64,000 nucleotides of DNA from Enterococcus mundtii (GCF_002947535.1 NZ_PUAP01000030.1:108980-172979), one strand, 5' to 3'; positions 1-8,431 are shown, numbered from the stretch's first letter. Notes: generated by a model from the sequence alone, not told the origin. A program made the numbers and translations.

Positions 1-1
1 A

Positions 2-1513
2 GCGAAAACAAACAGTGGCTTATTTGAATCGATCGGTGGCAGTGCCTCCACTCAAAATGAACTGAACGCTTTTGCAATGTCTGGAATCGATTCGACAACA
101 AATACCTACAATTTCTCCGCAGCCTTACAAAACCGCTACGCACAAGATGTAACAAGCAATGCGTTGATGCGTGAGTACTTGACTGGCGAGAGCGACCACG
201 GAATCTTTACTTTCAGCGTCAGTGACCGTGTTGAACTCTATCGTCGCTACATCAACTACACCATCCCTTGGACACTACGAGAGCAAGCAGCGGTGGTCGG
301 ACGTAACACGTCACTAGCCGATTCTCTCTCCCAGAATGAGTTTTTCGTTTTAGAAAGCATCCAGTATGGCGAATCCGTTCGTGGTGCAGATGATGCCATC
401 TTGAACATCACCGGTTCTTCTTACTACGGCTATGATTTCCCAGAACCTTTTAACTATCAAGTCAAGCTTGATACGAGCATCTCTACGCTCTTAACAGAGA
501 TCACAACAAAAGAACAATTGCTCGACTACGTCCAAGCAACCACACCATTTGAATTCGGGGTCGTCAATGAACCTTCTAAAGCCTTAGCTATTGAAACTGC
601 CCAAGAAATGGCTGTCGCATATGATGAACGAACCAGCCAAATCAGCCAAAGTTTAAGCGAAGCCTTAGCTCCAAACAACAATGGATTAGACTTTGACCCT
701 TCTGGAATGATCGCGACACTATACGGTGCGGCAGTCGTATTGGATCGTGCTGGAAACTTCATCTATGCTCAAACCCAGGAAGCAGTTCCATCGCATTTAG
801 TTGGAGCGATTGAGTTTTCTTATAGTGATGAGGCAGTACCAAATGATGATTCAATCACTATTGATAGAAAACGTGGGGTGTTGGATGAAGAGACTGGAGA
901 TATAGTTGAGGATGGCACAGAAAATATTTTAGTTAAAAGAGCTATGGGCACAACGTGGAGTTTAGCGGCCTCATTAATAATTGCAAATCTTATAGAATCC
1001 TTAACAGAAGATGATGAGGAGGAAGATGATTATTGGTATACTCCGTTAGATTTATATTATGACGAATATTTTGCCTTAGGTGGTAGTAAGGGTCATACTA
1101 TGGGTAGGCACATCGCAAAAGATAAATCATATCTAATGGATCGTATCATTGAGGATGGTCTAGAATCGGCGAGTACTTACCATGATATTTCAGGAGCAAT
1201 AATAACAATTAACTATGGACTCTCCACAGCCAGAGCTCAAGGATATATTCCAGGAAAAAAAGATCGTTCAAAATATAAAGATCTCGGCAAAATAAATGAC
1301 ATTCCCAATCATAATATGATAACTTATACATCTATAGATAATTTATCGCCAAATTTAGGCTGGGGGTTTCAAGAAATAGATAATATAGGAATCATTGAGC
1401 ATAATCAAATTGACGAAGGTTATGTAAGTTTCCAAAAGAAAAGTAAATTTATAAAAAATAATAGGAACTTTTATGTTAAGACATCTCATCCCTATATAGA
1501 ATCTCTTAAATAA
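2..1513 (+). CDS. C-terminal part of polymorphic toxin with RNase A-like toxin domain (5' truncated by window)
   Basis: The reading frame is open from base 2 with no stop, so the gene starts before the window; an internal ATG at 77 has no special claim to be the start. About 503 residues are visible. The first ~270 are an unrecognised Asp/Ser/Thr-rich region. After an acidic stretch near base 1010, the last ~150 residues contain a G-x-K-G-H-T-x-x-R-H-x-x-K motif, then L-x-x-R, an A-S-T-Y-x-D block and a C-terminal Y-V-K-T-x-x-P. This order matches the CdiA-CT RNase A-like toxin family (RNAse_A_bac type), with the two His and the Lys as candidate catalytic residues. That match is from memory of family motifs. 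The toxin tail is more AT-rich than the preceding part, as is common where toxin tips are exchanged. No co-directional immunity gene follows; a strong terminator does. The delivery system (type VII or other) cannot be seen. Confidence 0.6.
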   Translation, partial: AKTNSGLFESIGGSASTQNELNAFAMSGIDSTTNTYNFSAALQNRYAQDVTSNALMREYLTGESDHGIFTFSVSDRVELYRRYINYTIPWTLREQAAVVGRNTSLADSLSQNEFFVLESIQYGESVRGADDAILNITGSSYYGYDFPEPFNYQVKLDTSISTLLTEITTKEQLLDYVQATTPFEFGVVNEPSKALAIETAQEMAVAYDERTSQISQSLSEALAPNNNGLDFDPSGMIATLYGAAVVLDRAGNFIYAQTQEAVPSHLVGAIEFSYSDEAVPNDDSITIDRKRGVLDEETGDIVEDGTENILVKRAMGTTWSLAASLIIANLIESLTEDDEEEDDYWYTPLDLYYDEYFALGGSKGHTMGRHIAKDKSYLMDRIIEDGLESASTYHDISGAIITINYGLSTARAQGYIPGKKDRSKYKDLGKINDIPNHNMITYTSIDNLSPNLGWGFQEIDNIGIIEHNQIDEGYVSFQKKSKFIKNNRNFYVKTSHPYIESLK

Positions 1514-1522
1514 TTAATGTAG

Positions 1523-1572
1523 AAAAAGCACCAATTAAATTGGACGATTTACAAATTTAATTGGTGCTTTTT
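1523..1572. terminator. Bidirectional rho-independent terminator
   Basis: A perfect 19-bp inverted repeat (arms 1523-1541 and 1554-1572) ends in A5 and T5 runs on the two sides. It lies between the convergent toxin gene and the minus-strand paralog at 1584, so it can stop transcription from both directions. Confidence 0.9.
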
Positions 1573-1583
1573 AAATATTAAAA

Positions 1584-2165
1584 TCAATCTGTCATAGAAG
1601 ATCCTATGACAGTCAGTTTATTCGATGCAGTATCGTAAATCGTCCAAAGAAAGGCATCCATCCATTCTCTCCCAGGAGAAAAGTAATTCGACCAATTGTT
1701 ATTCCAAGCATAAATGATCAACGCACTTTTCTTAGGGAATAATAATTTATTCAAGGAAATAAAATCTTCTTCGTTCCCACTATATGAATATGGTGGGAAA
1801 AGAAATGTTTGTGCATACCAATTTAAATAGCTTCCAGAAGCTGTTTTTTCAACAGAAAAGAAAACATCTGTCTTCATCTGTTTACCATACATTAACTCTG
1901 GATTTACGGCATAACTCAACTTAATTGGGCTACATCGTATGGGTAAGTGATCAAAATAATGTAAATCTGTATATAGAAGACCTGGAATATTTCTTTTTTC
2001 ATTCATTACTTTGATAAATTCAAGAGCGGCTTTGCGATGACTGGAGTATCCACGATAACCTGTTTCTTCAAAAAATACATAATCGAGTAAAAGTCCATTG
2101 ATTGGAAATTTTCTTAAATAGAGTTTTTGTTTAAATTGATACGTATCTTCTTTTAATAACTTCAT
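1584..2165 (-). CDS. Array paralog 1 (class B), function unknown
   Basis: 193 residues. I chose the start encoding M-K-L-L because a GAGGAGG site lies just upstream and all paralogs begin M-[KER]-[LF]-L; the frame is open further up. The protein shows the family features: an N-terminal Y-V-F-F-E-E then a S-H-R-K-A-A block, a central N-P-E-L-M-Y-G-K, and a C-terminal Y-x-W-N-x-x-W-S-N-Y-F then L-W-T-I-Y-D. It has no signal peptide or membrane segment, so it should be cytoplasmic. It is nearly identical to paralog 9 (7160-7741), which points to recent duplication. It lies 14 bases after the stop of paralog 2 and forms a C-B pair with it. Immunity protein is one possible role, because it is the gene nearest the toxin tail, but it points the opposite way. 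I do not recognise the family; a loose likeness to DUF2716 proteins near the C-terminus is only a hint. Confidence 0.85.
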   Translation of the reverse strand: MKLLKEDTYQFKQKLYLRKFPINGLLLDYVFFEETGYRGYSSHRKAALEFIKVMNEKRNIPGLLYTDLHYFDHLPIRCSPIKLSYAVNPELMYGKQMKTDVFFSVEKTASGSYLNWYAQTFLFPPYSYSGNEEDFISLNKLLFPKKSALIIYAWNNNWSNYFSPGREWMDAFLWTIYDTASNKLTVIGSSMTD

Positions 2166-2179
2166 TCTGTCCTCCTCAT

Positions 2180-2746
2180 TCAACTCAATATTGATGCCCC
2201 ACATACCGTAAATCTTTTTCTTGTTGGATCATAAATCGTCCAAAGGTACGCTCCTTTTCCGGAATGTTTTCCATAAGCGAAATAATCTGACCACGTGTTG
2301 TTCCATTGATAAATGACTAATGTTTCCTTCTCGGAAAACAAGTAATTGTTCAGTTCAATGAAATCTTTCTTACTTCCTCTATAAAAAAAAGGAATTTTAA
2401 AAAAAGCGTAGGCATAATCTGAAATATAATGACCTTCTAAGTCGCTATGTGTAGAAAAAAAAGTATCGACTGGAATTCTTGTTGCTTCCATTAAATTGAA
2501 GTTTATGGAATAGGTTGCGAATATATTGACTGGAAATTCAAGTTTATTCGTATACTCAATTTGATCATGTCCTCTTCTTTGATTGAGGAACGTAACAAAT
2601 GCCAAAGCTGCTTTTTTGTGACTTTCGTATCCTTGATTATTCTTTTCTTGAAAAAACGCATAGTTGATCGCTAAATCTTTCATCCAAATGTTTTTTTCAA
2701 CCATGGTCAGTACAAATCGGTTAGTCTCCTTTTCTAAAAATTTCAT
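2180..2746 (-). CDS. Array paralog 2 (class C), function unknown
   Basis: 188 residues, starting M-K-F-L-E-K-E-T behind a good AAAGGAGG site. It shares the family layout: A-F-F-Q-E near residue 27, S-H-K-K-A-A-L-A-F, a variable middle, then Y-Q-W-N-N-T-W-S-D-Y-F and L-W-T-I-Y-D near the C-terminus. Class C members are shorter than class B and have W-S-D-Y-F where class B has W-S-N-Y-F. The closest relatives in the window are 4472-5026 and 5680-6237. It is the first gene of a C-B pair with 1584-2165, and the two are probably co-transcribed. A 43-codon reading frame at 2721-2852 overlaps its 5' end in another frame. Function unknown. Confidence 0.85.
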   Translation of the reverse strand: MKFLEKETNRFVLTMVEKNIWMKDLAINYAFFQEKNNQGYESHKKAALAFVTFLNQRRGHDQIEYTNKLEFPVNIFATYSINFNLMEATRIPVDTFFSTHSDLEGHYISDYAYAFFKIPFFYRGSKKDFIELNNYLFSEKETLVIYQWNNTWSDYFAYGKHSGKGAYLWTIYDPTRKRFTVCGASILS

Positions 2747-2852
2747 CCTTACCTCCTTTAGAAATGTTGTATGTACTCAATAAGTATAATTCGTATACTT
2801 TACAAAAAGACCTATTTATCTTTGGATCACCAAACGTATACTTAAATTTCAT
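2721..2852 (-). CDS. Possible 43-codon leader or remnant reading frame upstream of paralog 2
   Basis: An ATG follows a CGGAGG site and opens 43 codons, beginning M-K-F-K-Y-T-F-G-D-P, that overlap the start of paralog 2 by 26 bases. The duplicated copy of this region (8481-8540) keeps the same ribosome-binding site and first codons but stops after 19 residues. That argues against a long conserved product. It may be a short translated leader, or the remnant of an older gene. Confidence 0.3.
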   Translation of the reverse strand: MKFKYTFGDPKINRSFCKVYELYLLSTYNISKGGKDEIFRKGD

Positions 2853-3142
2853 AATCATCCTCCGAACCTCTAAAAAATTAAAAAGAAAACCTAAGATTTT
2901 TTTAAATAGTTATTTTATATATATTTAAGTAGAATAACCATCTTGATAAGTTTATATTATCGCATGATAAATAAATCTACAAGTTTCCCCGATTTATTTA
3001 TCTTGTTTTTTTATAAAGTCATATCTTCGAAACAAAAATTTATTTTTTAAGAAATAAAAGTAAAAAAATAAGCTCATAAAAAATGTAAAATTGTTAAGAA
3101 ATTCAATCTGAATAATAAGTGGATTTTTGCGAGGAGGATAAA
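2747..3142. repeat. Divergent intergenic region, copy 1 of a ~400-bp duplication, with hairpin
   Basis: This gap between the divergent paralogs 2 and 3 is almost entirely repeated at 8432-8827, upstream of paralog 10. It contains a perfect 12-bp inverted repeat (2966-2977 and 2991-3002) followed on the plus strand by a TTG-T7 tract, which resembles a rho-independent terminator or attenuator placed upstream of the plus-strand gene at 3143. Beyond the small frame at 2721-2852 I see no gene here. Promoters cannot be assigned with confidence in such AT-rich DNA. Confidence 0.75.
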
Positions 3143-3760
3143 ATGGAACTATTAGAAAAAGAAACACTAGCATGTTGGGATTGGAGTGGTGAAAATATAC
3201 CAATTTACGTTAATTATGCCTTCTTTATTGAAAATAATAATCAAGGAATTCACAGTCACCAACAAGCCATTCTAGGATATCTAGAATTTTCGAATCGAAT
3301 TGTACAATGTAATCATTGGGCATTCGACCAAAGAGAAAAAACCGGGAAGCCTACAACCATAGAACAATTTAACGAATATTTTTGTTCAATTAAAGCTAAC
3401 CCACTCATCTATATCAAGCGAGATCCTGATTACTTAGGTTGGGAAACCTACCCAATTTATGTAAATAAAAAAATGATGAAGGCAGAAGAAATCAAACCCG
3501 ATAGTCTATTTAAAAATAGAGGAGCCTATGAAAAAGCCTTTTTCCATGAAACTCAAACAACTACAGTGAGTAAAGAACATTTTTTAGTGCTTAATCAACG
3601 ATTCTTTCCTGAAAGAGAGCATTTAAAAATCTACGCGTGGGATACATCCTTTTCTAATCGCTTTAATCGTGCGCGTGATTGTTACGGAGCATATTTATGG
3701 AGTATTTACGATGAAAAAAGAAAACGATTTACAGTAATCAGTGTATTTTTGAATCCTTAG
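3143..3760 (+). CDS. Array paralog 3 (class A), plus strand, function unknown
   Basis: 205 residues. The ATG at 3143 lies behind GAGGAGG at 3131-3137; an ATG at 3119 in the same frame has no site. Class A members are longer than B and C because they carry an extra central stretch with N-P-L-I-Y-I-K-R-D-P and E-T-Y-P-I-Y-V-N-K-K-M-M. The end again reads Y-A-W-D-x-x-F-S-N-R-F then A-Y-L-W-S-I-Y-D. It is the only intact family member on the plus strand. The same upstream region and first nine codons occur at 8828, where the gene is cut off. The nearest relatives are 6498-7121 and 7808-8431, but it is clearly more diverged than those two are from each other. Confidence 0.85.
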   Translation: MELLEKETLACWDWSGENIPIYVNYAFFIENNNQGIHSHQQAILGYLEFSNRIVQCNHWAFDQREKTGKPTTIEQFNEYFCSIKANPLIYIKRDPDYLGWETYPIYVNKKMMKAEEIKPDSLFKNRGAYEKAFFHETQTTTVSKEHFLVLNQRFFPEREHLKIYAWDTSFSNRFNRARDCYGAYLWSIYDEKRKRFTVISVFLNP

Positions 3761-3871
3761 TGATGAACCCGAATTTGAAAAAATGCTTTTTCTTCACTTA
3801 TTTACATATGCAACTGAGAGTCATCACATGACTTTCAGTTGCATATTATTATACTTGATCAATTGTGTCAT

Positions 3872-4453
3872 TCAATCAGCTATTGAAATTCCGATCACTG
3901 TAAATTTATGTTGCGCTTTGTCATAAATCGTCCATAAAAACCCATCATATAATTCTCTTCCAAAAGAAAAGTAATTTGACCATTCGCTGTTCCATTCATA
4001 CACCGTTAGCATTTTTTTATCAGGAAACAACCAATCATTAAGTTGTATAAAGTGGTTTTTTTTACCACCATAACTATACGGAGGATGAAGAAAAAGAAAG
4101 GTATACATAGATTGATAACCACCTGCACTTTTGTTGTCTATTGATATTAACTCCTCGATCGTTGAGAGTTTCCCATACATTAAGGCTGGATTCACTGCAT
4201 ATCTATACTGGAGTTGATTGCCATATCTAGGTAAACAATCAAAATAAAGTAATTCAGTATAGTAAATTCCCGGCACATTCCTTTTTTCATTCATCACTTT
4301 AATAAATTCAAGTGCTACTTTTCGATGATTAGAGCGTCCTTTATACTCAGTCTCTTCAAAAAAAACATAATCTATCAAAAGACCCTGCACTGGAATGTTT
4401 CTCTTGTGGGCATTTTGTTTAAACTCGAATGTTTCTTTACTCAATAATCTCAT
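3872..4453 (-). CDS. Array paralog 4 (class B), function unknown
   Basis: 193 residues, start M-R-L-L-S-K-E-T behind AAGGAGG. It is a diverged relative of paralogs 1 and 9, sharing D-Y-V-F-F-E-E-T, F-I-K-V-M-N-E-K-R-N, N-P-A-L-M-Y-G-K and W-S-N-Y-F-S-F-G-R-E. It starts 18 bases after the stop of class C paralog 5 and so is the B half of a second C-B pair. It is convergent with paralog 3. Function unknown; likely cytoplasmic. Confidence 0.85.
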   Translation of the reverse strand: MRLLSKETFEFKQNAHKRNIPVQGLLIDYVFFEETEYKGRSNHRKVALEFIKVMNEKRNVPGIYYTELLYFDCLPRYGNQLQYRYAVNPALMYGKLSTIEELISIDNKSAGGYQSMYTFLFLHPPYSYGGKKNHFIQLNDWLFPDKKMLTVYEWNSEWSNYFSFGRELYDGFLWTIYDKAQHKFTVIGISIAD

Positions 4454-4471
4454 GATCGACCTCCTTCTTTC

Positions 4472-5026
4472 TCAAGTTCCTAAAACTGTGAACTTCTTAC
4501 TTTCTTCATCGTAAACTGTCCATAAGTAAGCAGCTCCACTCATCTTCTTTATGTAAGAAAAATAATCTGACCAAGTATTGTTCCATTGATAAATAATCAG
4601 TTTGGCTCTATTTCCAAAGATATGATTGTTCAATTGAATAAAATCTTTCTCCTCTCCTTTATAAGATGAAGATAATTTAAAGAAAGCAGTGGCATAATCG
4701 GAAGTATATTTCTTGTCCGAATCATAGGCTGTAGAAAAGAAAACATTCCCTTCGATTATAAACCCTTGCATCAGTAGTTGATTGATGGAATAAGTTTTTC
4801 TCAGATTGACAGGGAAATCTACTCTATCCGTATACTCAATTTTTGTATGTCCTCTCTTTTGATTGATTGCTGTCACAAAGGCAAGTGCTGCTTCTTTGTG
4901 ACTTTCTTCTCCTTTGTAATTTTCTTCATGGAAGAAGCCGTAAGTGAGTACGAGCTCTTTCATCCAGATATTTTTTTCAACCATAGTTAGTACAAATCGA
5001 TCTGTTTCCTTTTCCAAAAATTTCAT
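4472..5026 (-). CDS. Array paralog 5 (class C), function unknown
   Basis: 184 residues, start M-K-F-L-E-K-E-T-D behind GAGGAGGG. The first 25 residues are almost the same as paralog 2 and the upstream 30 bases are also shared with it, so the cassette was duplicated with its ribosome-binding site. It is slightly shorter at the C-terminus, ending F-T-V-L-G-T. It heads the second C-B pair. Confidence 0.85.
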   Translation of the reverse strand: MKFLEKETDRFVLTMVEKNIWMKELVLTYGFFHEENYKGEESHKEAALAFVTAINQKRGHTKIEYTDRVDFPVNLRKTYSINQLLMQGFIIEGNVFFSTAYDSDKKYTSDYATAFFKLSSSYKGEEKDFIQLNNHIFGNRAKLIIYQWNNTWSDYFSYIKKMSGAAYLWTVYDEESKKFTVLGT

Positions 5027-5080
5027 CTTTCCCTCCTCTAGAAATGTTGTATGTACTCGATAGTATTTTTCACGTAGTAT

Positions 5081-5659
5081 TCAGTACCTCATCGAAGCAC
5101 CTATCACCGTAAATTTTTCAGTTTCCCTCTGATAGATCGTCCATAAATACGCACCATATTCCTCTCTACCTATTGAAAAATAATTTGACCAATCATTGTT
5201 CCATTGGTAGATTATTAGGTTCTCTTGCATAGGAAATAGATACTCATTGGCTTTTAAAAAAATCTCTTCTCGCTGAGGTTTATATATCTGTGAGAGTATG
5301 GAATAAGCATAGGAAGATTCATATTTACCATTCTCACATTTAGTAGAGAAAAAGGCAGGGGGCAATACTGATTTCGCATACATCAACTCTGGGTTCACTG
5401 CATAGGGATAAGCCAATGACTTAATAAAAATAGGTAAATCATCAAAACAATGTAATTCTGTTGAATGAACACATGAGTACCCTAGACTTTTTTTGTTCAT
5501 CACCTTTATAAATTCAATCGCTGCTTGTTGATGACTCTCCACATTTCGATAATTCTTCTCTTTAAAGTAGACAAAGTCTAAATTTAAACGTCTTATAAAT
5601 AATGCTTTCTCCTCTAATTTTTGGCTCAATACTTCTGTTTCCTGTAGTAAAAACTCCAT
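5081..5659 (-). CDS. Array paralog 6 (class B), function unknown
   Basis: 192 residues from the M-E-F-L-L start, which follows AGGAGA. The frame opens eight codons earlier, but that ATG overlaps the stop of paralog 7 and has no binding site. It is the most diverged class B member: it keeps F-I-K-V-M-N-K-K, A-V-N-P-E-L-M-Y-A-K, W-S-N-Y-F-S-I-G-R-E and L-W-T-I-Y. It is the B half of the third C-B pair, 20 bases after paralog 7. Confidence 0.85.
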   Translation of the reverse strand: MEFLLQETEVLSQKLEEKALFIRRLNLDFVYFKEKNYRNVESHQQAAIEFIKVMNKKSLGYSCVHSTELHCFDDLPIFIKSLAYPYAVNPELMYAKSVLPPAFFSTKCENGKYESSYAYSILSQIYKPQREEIFLKANEYLFPMQENLIIYQWNNDWSNYFSIGREEYGAYLWTIYQRETEKFTVIGASMRY

Positions 5660-5679
5660 ATTATATTTTTCTCCTAATC

Positions 5680-6237
5680 TCATAAAATGCTTGCATTGAT
5701 CACCGTAAACTTATTTCTTTTAGGATCATAGATCGTCCATATAAAAGCCCCTCTATGCTGTCTGCCATAATGAAAATAATCTGACCAAGTATTATTCCAC
5801 TCATAAATAATCAGTTGTTCCTTATCTGGAAAAAGAATATCGTTCATTTGAATAAAATGTTCTACTTTTCCGAGATAGTTTGAAGACATCTGGAAGAATG
5901 CATAAGCATAATTTGAAAGAAACGGTCTTTTAGGTTCCCGATAAATTGAGAAAAAAACCTCGTGACTTAAACGTCGAGCGGTCATGCGCGTAGGATTTAT
6001 TGTATATTCTTGTATTCGGTTATCTAAATGTTCCTGCTTATTCCAAGTAATCATAGGATATCTTTTTTTCTGGTTCGCAAACTTAACAAGCTGAATTGCT
6101 GCTTGTTGATGACTGCTATCTTCCTCGTAATCTTTCTCATGAAAGAATAGAAAAAGAATCGGGATATTTTTCATTGGGATATTATTCTCCATCATAGTCA
6201 AAGGGAATCGATACGTTTGTTCATCTAATAATTTCAA
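5680..6237 (-). CDS. Array paralog 7 (class C), TTG start, function unknown
   Basis: 185 residues. The first codon is TTG with AAAGGA upstream, the only non-ATG start in the array; the next residues K-L-L-D-E-Q-T match the family start. It has L-F-F-H-E-K-D-Y, S-S-H-Q-Q-A-A, Y-E-W-N-N-T-W-S-D-Y-F and I-W-T-I-Y-D-P. It is the most diverged class C member. It heads the third C-B pair and sits 260 bases downstream of paralog 8, the longest minus-strand gap inside the array. Confidence 0.85.
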   Translation of the reverse strand: MKLLDEQTYRFPLTMMENNIPMKNIPILFLFFHEKDYEEDSSHQQAAIQLVKFANQKKRYPMITWNKQEHLDNRIQEYTINPTRMTARRLSHEVFFSIYREPKRPFLSNYAYAFFQMSSNYLGKVEHFIQMNDILFPDKEQLIIYEWNNTWSDYFHYGRQHRGAFIWTIYDPKRNKFTVINASIL

Positions 6238-6497
6238 ATTGATCTTTCCTTTCTTTTATGTGATGATTTCTTTTCTATTATGTAGTCAATAAAGCACCAA
6301 GCACTGAAAATTGAGTCAAAATCCGATGAATGAAATTTCTCTGCATACATTTCATAATGATCAGTTTCTGATTTTCCTATGTTTTTTATTACCCAATTAT
6401 TTACTTTTACTAAAGGAAAAAGTACTTTCTTTTTTTTATTTATATTTACATTATTAATGATTCAATTGTTTAACCTACTTATAGATTTGGTATTCTC

Positions 6498-7121
6498 TTA
6501 CGCCGGTTCTGCTAAATAAATACTGATAATCGTAAAGATTTGGGTTCTAGAATCATAAATACTCCAAAGATAGGCACCCCAGCCCACACGCGCATAGTTG
6601 AAGTAATTTGTAAACTCTGTATTCCATGAATAGATGATTAATTTGTCTTTTGAAGGAAAGAACCGTTCATTTACCAGATTAAAGTCTGTCTTAGATAACT
6701 TTGTACCATGAAATTCATTAAAAAAAGCTTCCTCATATACCCCACCTTCCATAAATAAATCTTCCGCAGTAAGTTCTGTGCCTTCCATCATCTCTTCGTT
6801 GACTTCAATGGGGTAGCCATCTAAGTTTAACGTAGTAGGATCAATTGCTGTGTAAGTAATTGAATCCGAATTCAGTTCACGAAATTTCGCTACATACATT
6901 TCACGGGTAACATATTTTCCAGTTTCTTTGCTTTTTTTTGATGACCAAAGATTTGTTTTTGCTAAACGACTTAAATAATTTAGGTAGGCTAAGATTGCCT
7001 CTTTATGGGTGATTTTTCCTTGGTAATCACTTTCCTTAAAGAACGTATAACCAACGTAATACGGAAAAAGTATATCCCTTTTTTTTCTTAATTCTAATGT
7101 TTCTTTTACCAATAATTCCAT
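6498..7121 (-). CDS. Array paralog 8 (class A), function unknown
   Basis: 207 residues from M-E-L-L-V-K-E-T behind GAGGAGG; the frame is open 14 codons further but without a site. It is near-identical to paralog 10, differing mainly near residues 10-15 and 65-75 and at the very C-terminus. Its 3' flank (about 6455-6497) is also repeated after paralog 10 (about 7763-7807), so the duplicated unit includes downstream DNA. Ends Y-L-A-E-P-A. Confidence 0.85.
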   Translation of the reverse strand: MELLVKETLELRKKRDILFPYYVGYTFFKESDYQGKITHKEAILAYLNYLSRLAKTNLWSSKKSKETGKYVTREMYVAKFRELNSDSITYTAIDPTTLNLDGYPIEVNEEMMEGTELTAEDLFMEGGVYEEAFFNEFHGTKLSKTDFNLVNERFFPSKDKLIIYSWNTEFTNYFNYARVGWGAYLWSIYDSRTQIFTIISIYLAEPA

Positions 7122-7159
7122 GTCTTTGCCTCCTCGAAGTTTAAAAATCTTAATTAAAC

Positions 7160-7741
7160 TCAATCTGTCATAGAAGACCCTATGACCGTCAACTTATTCG
7201 ATGCAGTATCGTAAATCGTCCAAAGAAAGGCATCCATCCATTCTCTCCCAGCAGAAAAGTAATTCGACCAATTGTTATTCCAAGCATAAATGATTAACGC
7301 ACTTTTCTTAGGGAATAATAATTTATTCAAGGAAATAAAATCTTCTTCGTTCCCACTATATGAATATGGCGGATAAAGAAATGTCTGGGCATACCAATTT
7401 AAATAGCTTCCAGAAGCTGCTTTTTCAACAGAAAAGAAAACATCTGTCTTTATCTGTTTTCCATACATTAACTCTGGATTTACGGCATAACTCAATCTAA
7501 TTGGGCTACATACTACGGGTAAGTGATCGAAATAATGCAAATCTGTATATAGAAGACCTGGAATATTTCTTTTTTCATTCATTACTTTGATAAATTCAAG
7601 GGCGGCTTTACGATGACTGGAATATCCACGATAAACAGTTTCTTCAAAAAATACATAATCGAGTAAAAGACCAGCGACTGGAAATTTTCTTAAATAAAGT
7701 TTTTGTTTAAATTGATACGTATCTTCTTTTAATAACTTCAT
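7160..7741 (-). CDS. Array paralog 9 (class B), near-copy of paralog 1
   Basis: 193 residues, same start and ribosome-binding site as 1584-2165, and the same sequence apart from roughly a dozen substitutions (for example F-P-V-A-G-L-L for F-P-I-N-G-L-L). It lies between two near-identical class A genes (6498 and 7808), giving an A-B-A order not seen elsewhere in the array. Confidence 0.85.
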   Translation of the reverse strand: MKLLKEDTYQFKQKLYLRKFPVAGLLLDYVFFEETVYRGYSSHRKAALEFIKVMNEKRNIPGLLYTDLHYFDHLPVVCSPIRLSYAVNPELMYGKQIKTDVFFSVEKAASGSYLNWYAQTFLYPPYSYSGNEEDFISLNKLLFPKKSALIIYAWNNNWSNYFSAGREWMDAFLWTIYDTASNKLTVIGSSMTD

Positions 7742-7807
7742 TCTGTCCTCCTCATTCACATGATTAATGATTCAATTGTTTAACCTACTTATAGGTTTGT
7801 TATCCTC

Positions 7808-8431
7808 TTACCCCTGTTCTGCTAAAAAAATCTCGATGATCGTAAAGATTTGGGTTCTAGGATCATAAACACTCCAAAGATAGGCGCCCCAGCCCACACG
7901 CGCATAATTGAAATAATTTGTAAACTCTGTATTCCATGAATAGATGATCAATTTATCTTTTAAAGGAAAGAAACGTTCATTTACCAGATTAAATTCTTTC
8001 TTAGATAACTTTGTACCATGAAATTCATTAAAAAAAGCTTCCTCATATACCCCACCATCCATAAACAATTCTTCCGCAGTAAGTTCAGTACCTTCCATCA
8101 TCTCTTCGTTGACTTCAATGGGGTAGCCATCTAAGTTTAACGTAGTAGGATCAATTGCTGTGTAAGTAATTGAATCAGAATTCAGTTCACGAAATTTCGC
8201 TACATACATTTCACAGTCAACAGGTTTTCCTGTTTCTTCGCGTTTTTTTGATGACCAAAGATTTGTTTTTGCCAAACGACTTAAATAGTTTAGGTAGGCT
8301 AAGATTGCCTCTTTGTGGGTGACCTTTCCTTGGTAATCACTTTCCTTAAAGAACGTATACCCGACGTAATACGGAAAAAGTATATCCCTTTTTTCCCCTA
8401 ATGCTAATGTTTCTTTTACCAATAATTCCAT
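7808..8431 (-). CDS. Array paralog 10 (class A), near-copy of paralog 8
   Basis: 207 residues, start M-E-L-L-V-K-E-T-L-A-L behind AGAGGA. It is the first minus-strand gene of the array as transcribed. Its 5' flank is the second copy of the ~400-bp region that also precedes paralog 2. Family motifs are complete: Y-T-F-F-K-E-S-D-Y-Q-G, T-H-K-E-A, Y-S-W-N-T-E-F-T-N-Y-F and A-Y-L-W-S-V-Y-D-P. Function unknown. Confidence 0.85.
   Translation of the reverse strand: MELLVKETLALGEKRDILFPYYVGYTFFKESDYQGKVTHKEAILAYLNYLSRLAKTNLWSSKKREETGKPVDCEMYVAKFRELNSDSITYTAIDPTTLNLDGYPIEVNEEMMEGTELTAEELFMDGGVYEEAFFNEFHGTKLSKKEFNLVNERFFPLKDKLIIYSWNTEFTNYFNYARVGWGAYLWSVYDPRTQIFTIIEIFLAEQG

Noticed and set aside
2..1513. 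Type VII LXG toxin assignment for the first gene
   Set aside because: The LXG domain would lie at the missing N-terminus and nothing in the visible part identifies the secretion route.
1584..8431. CRISPR array or insertion-sequence-driven duplication
   Set aside because: The repeats are whole coding genes of ~600 bases, and no transposase or inverted-repeat ends were seen anywhere in the window.
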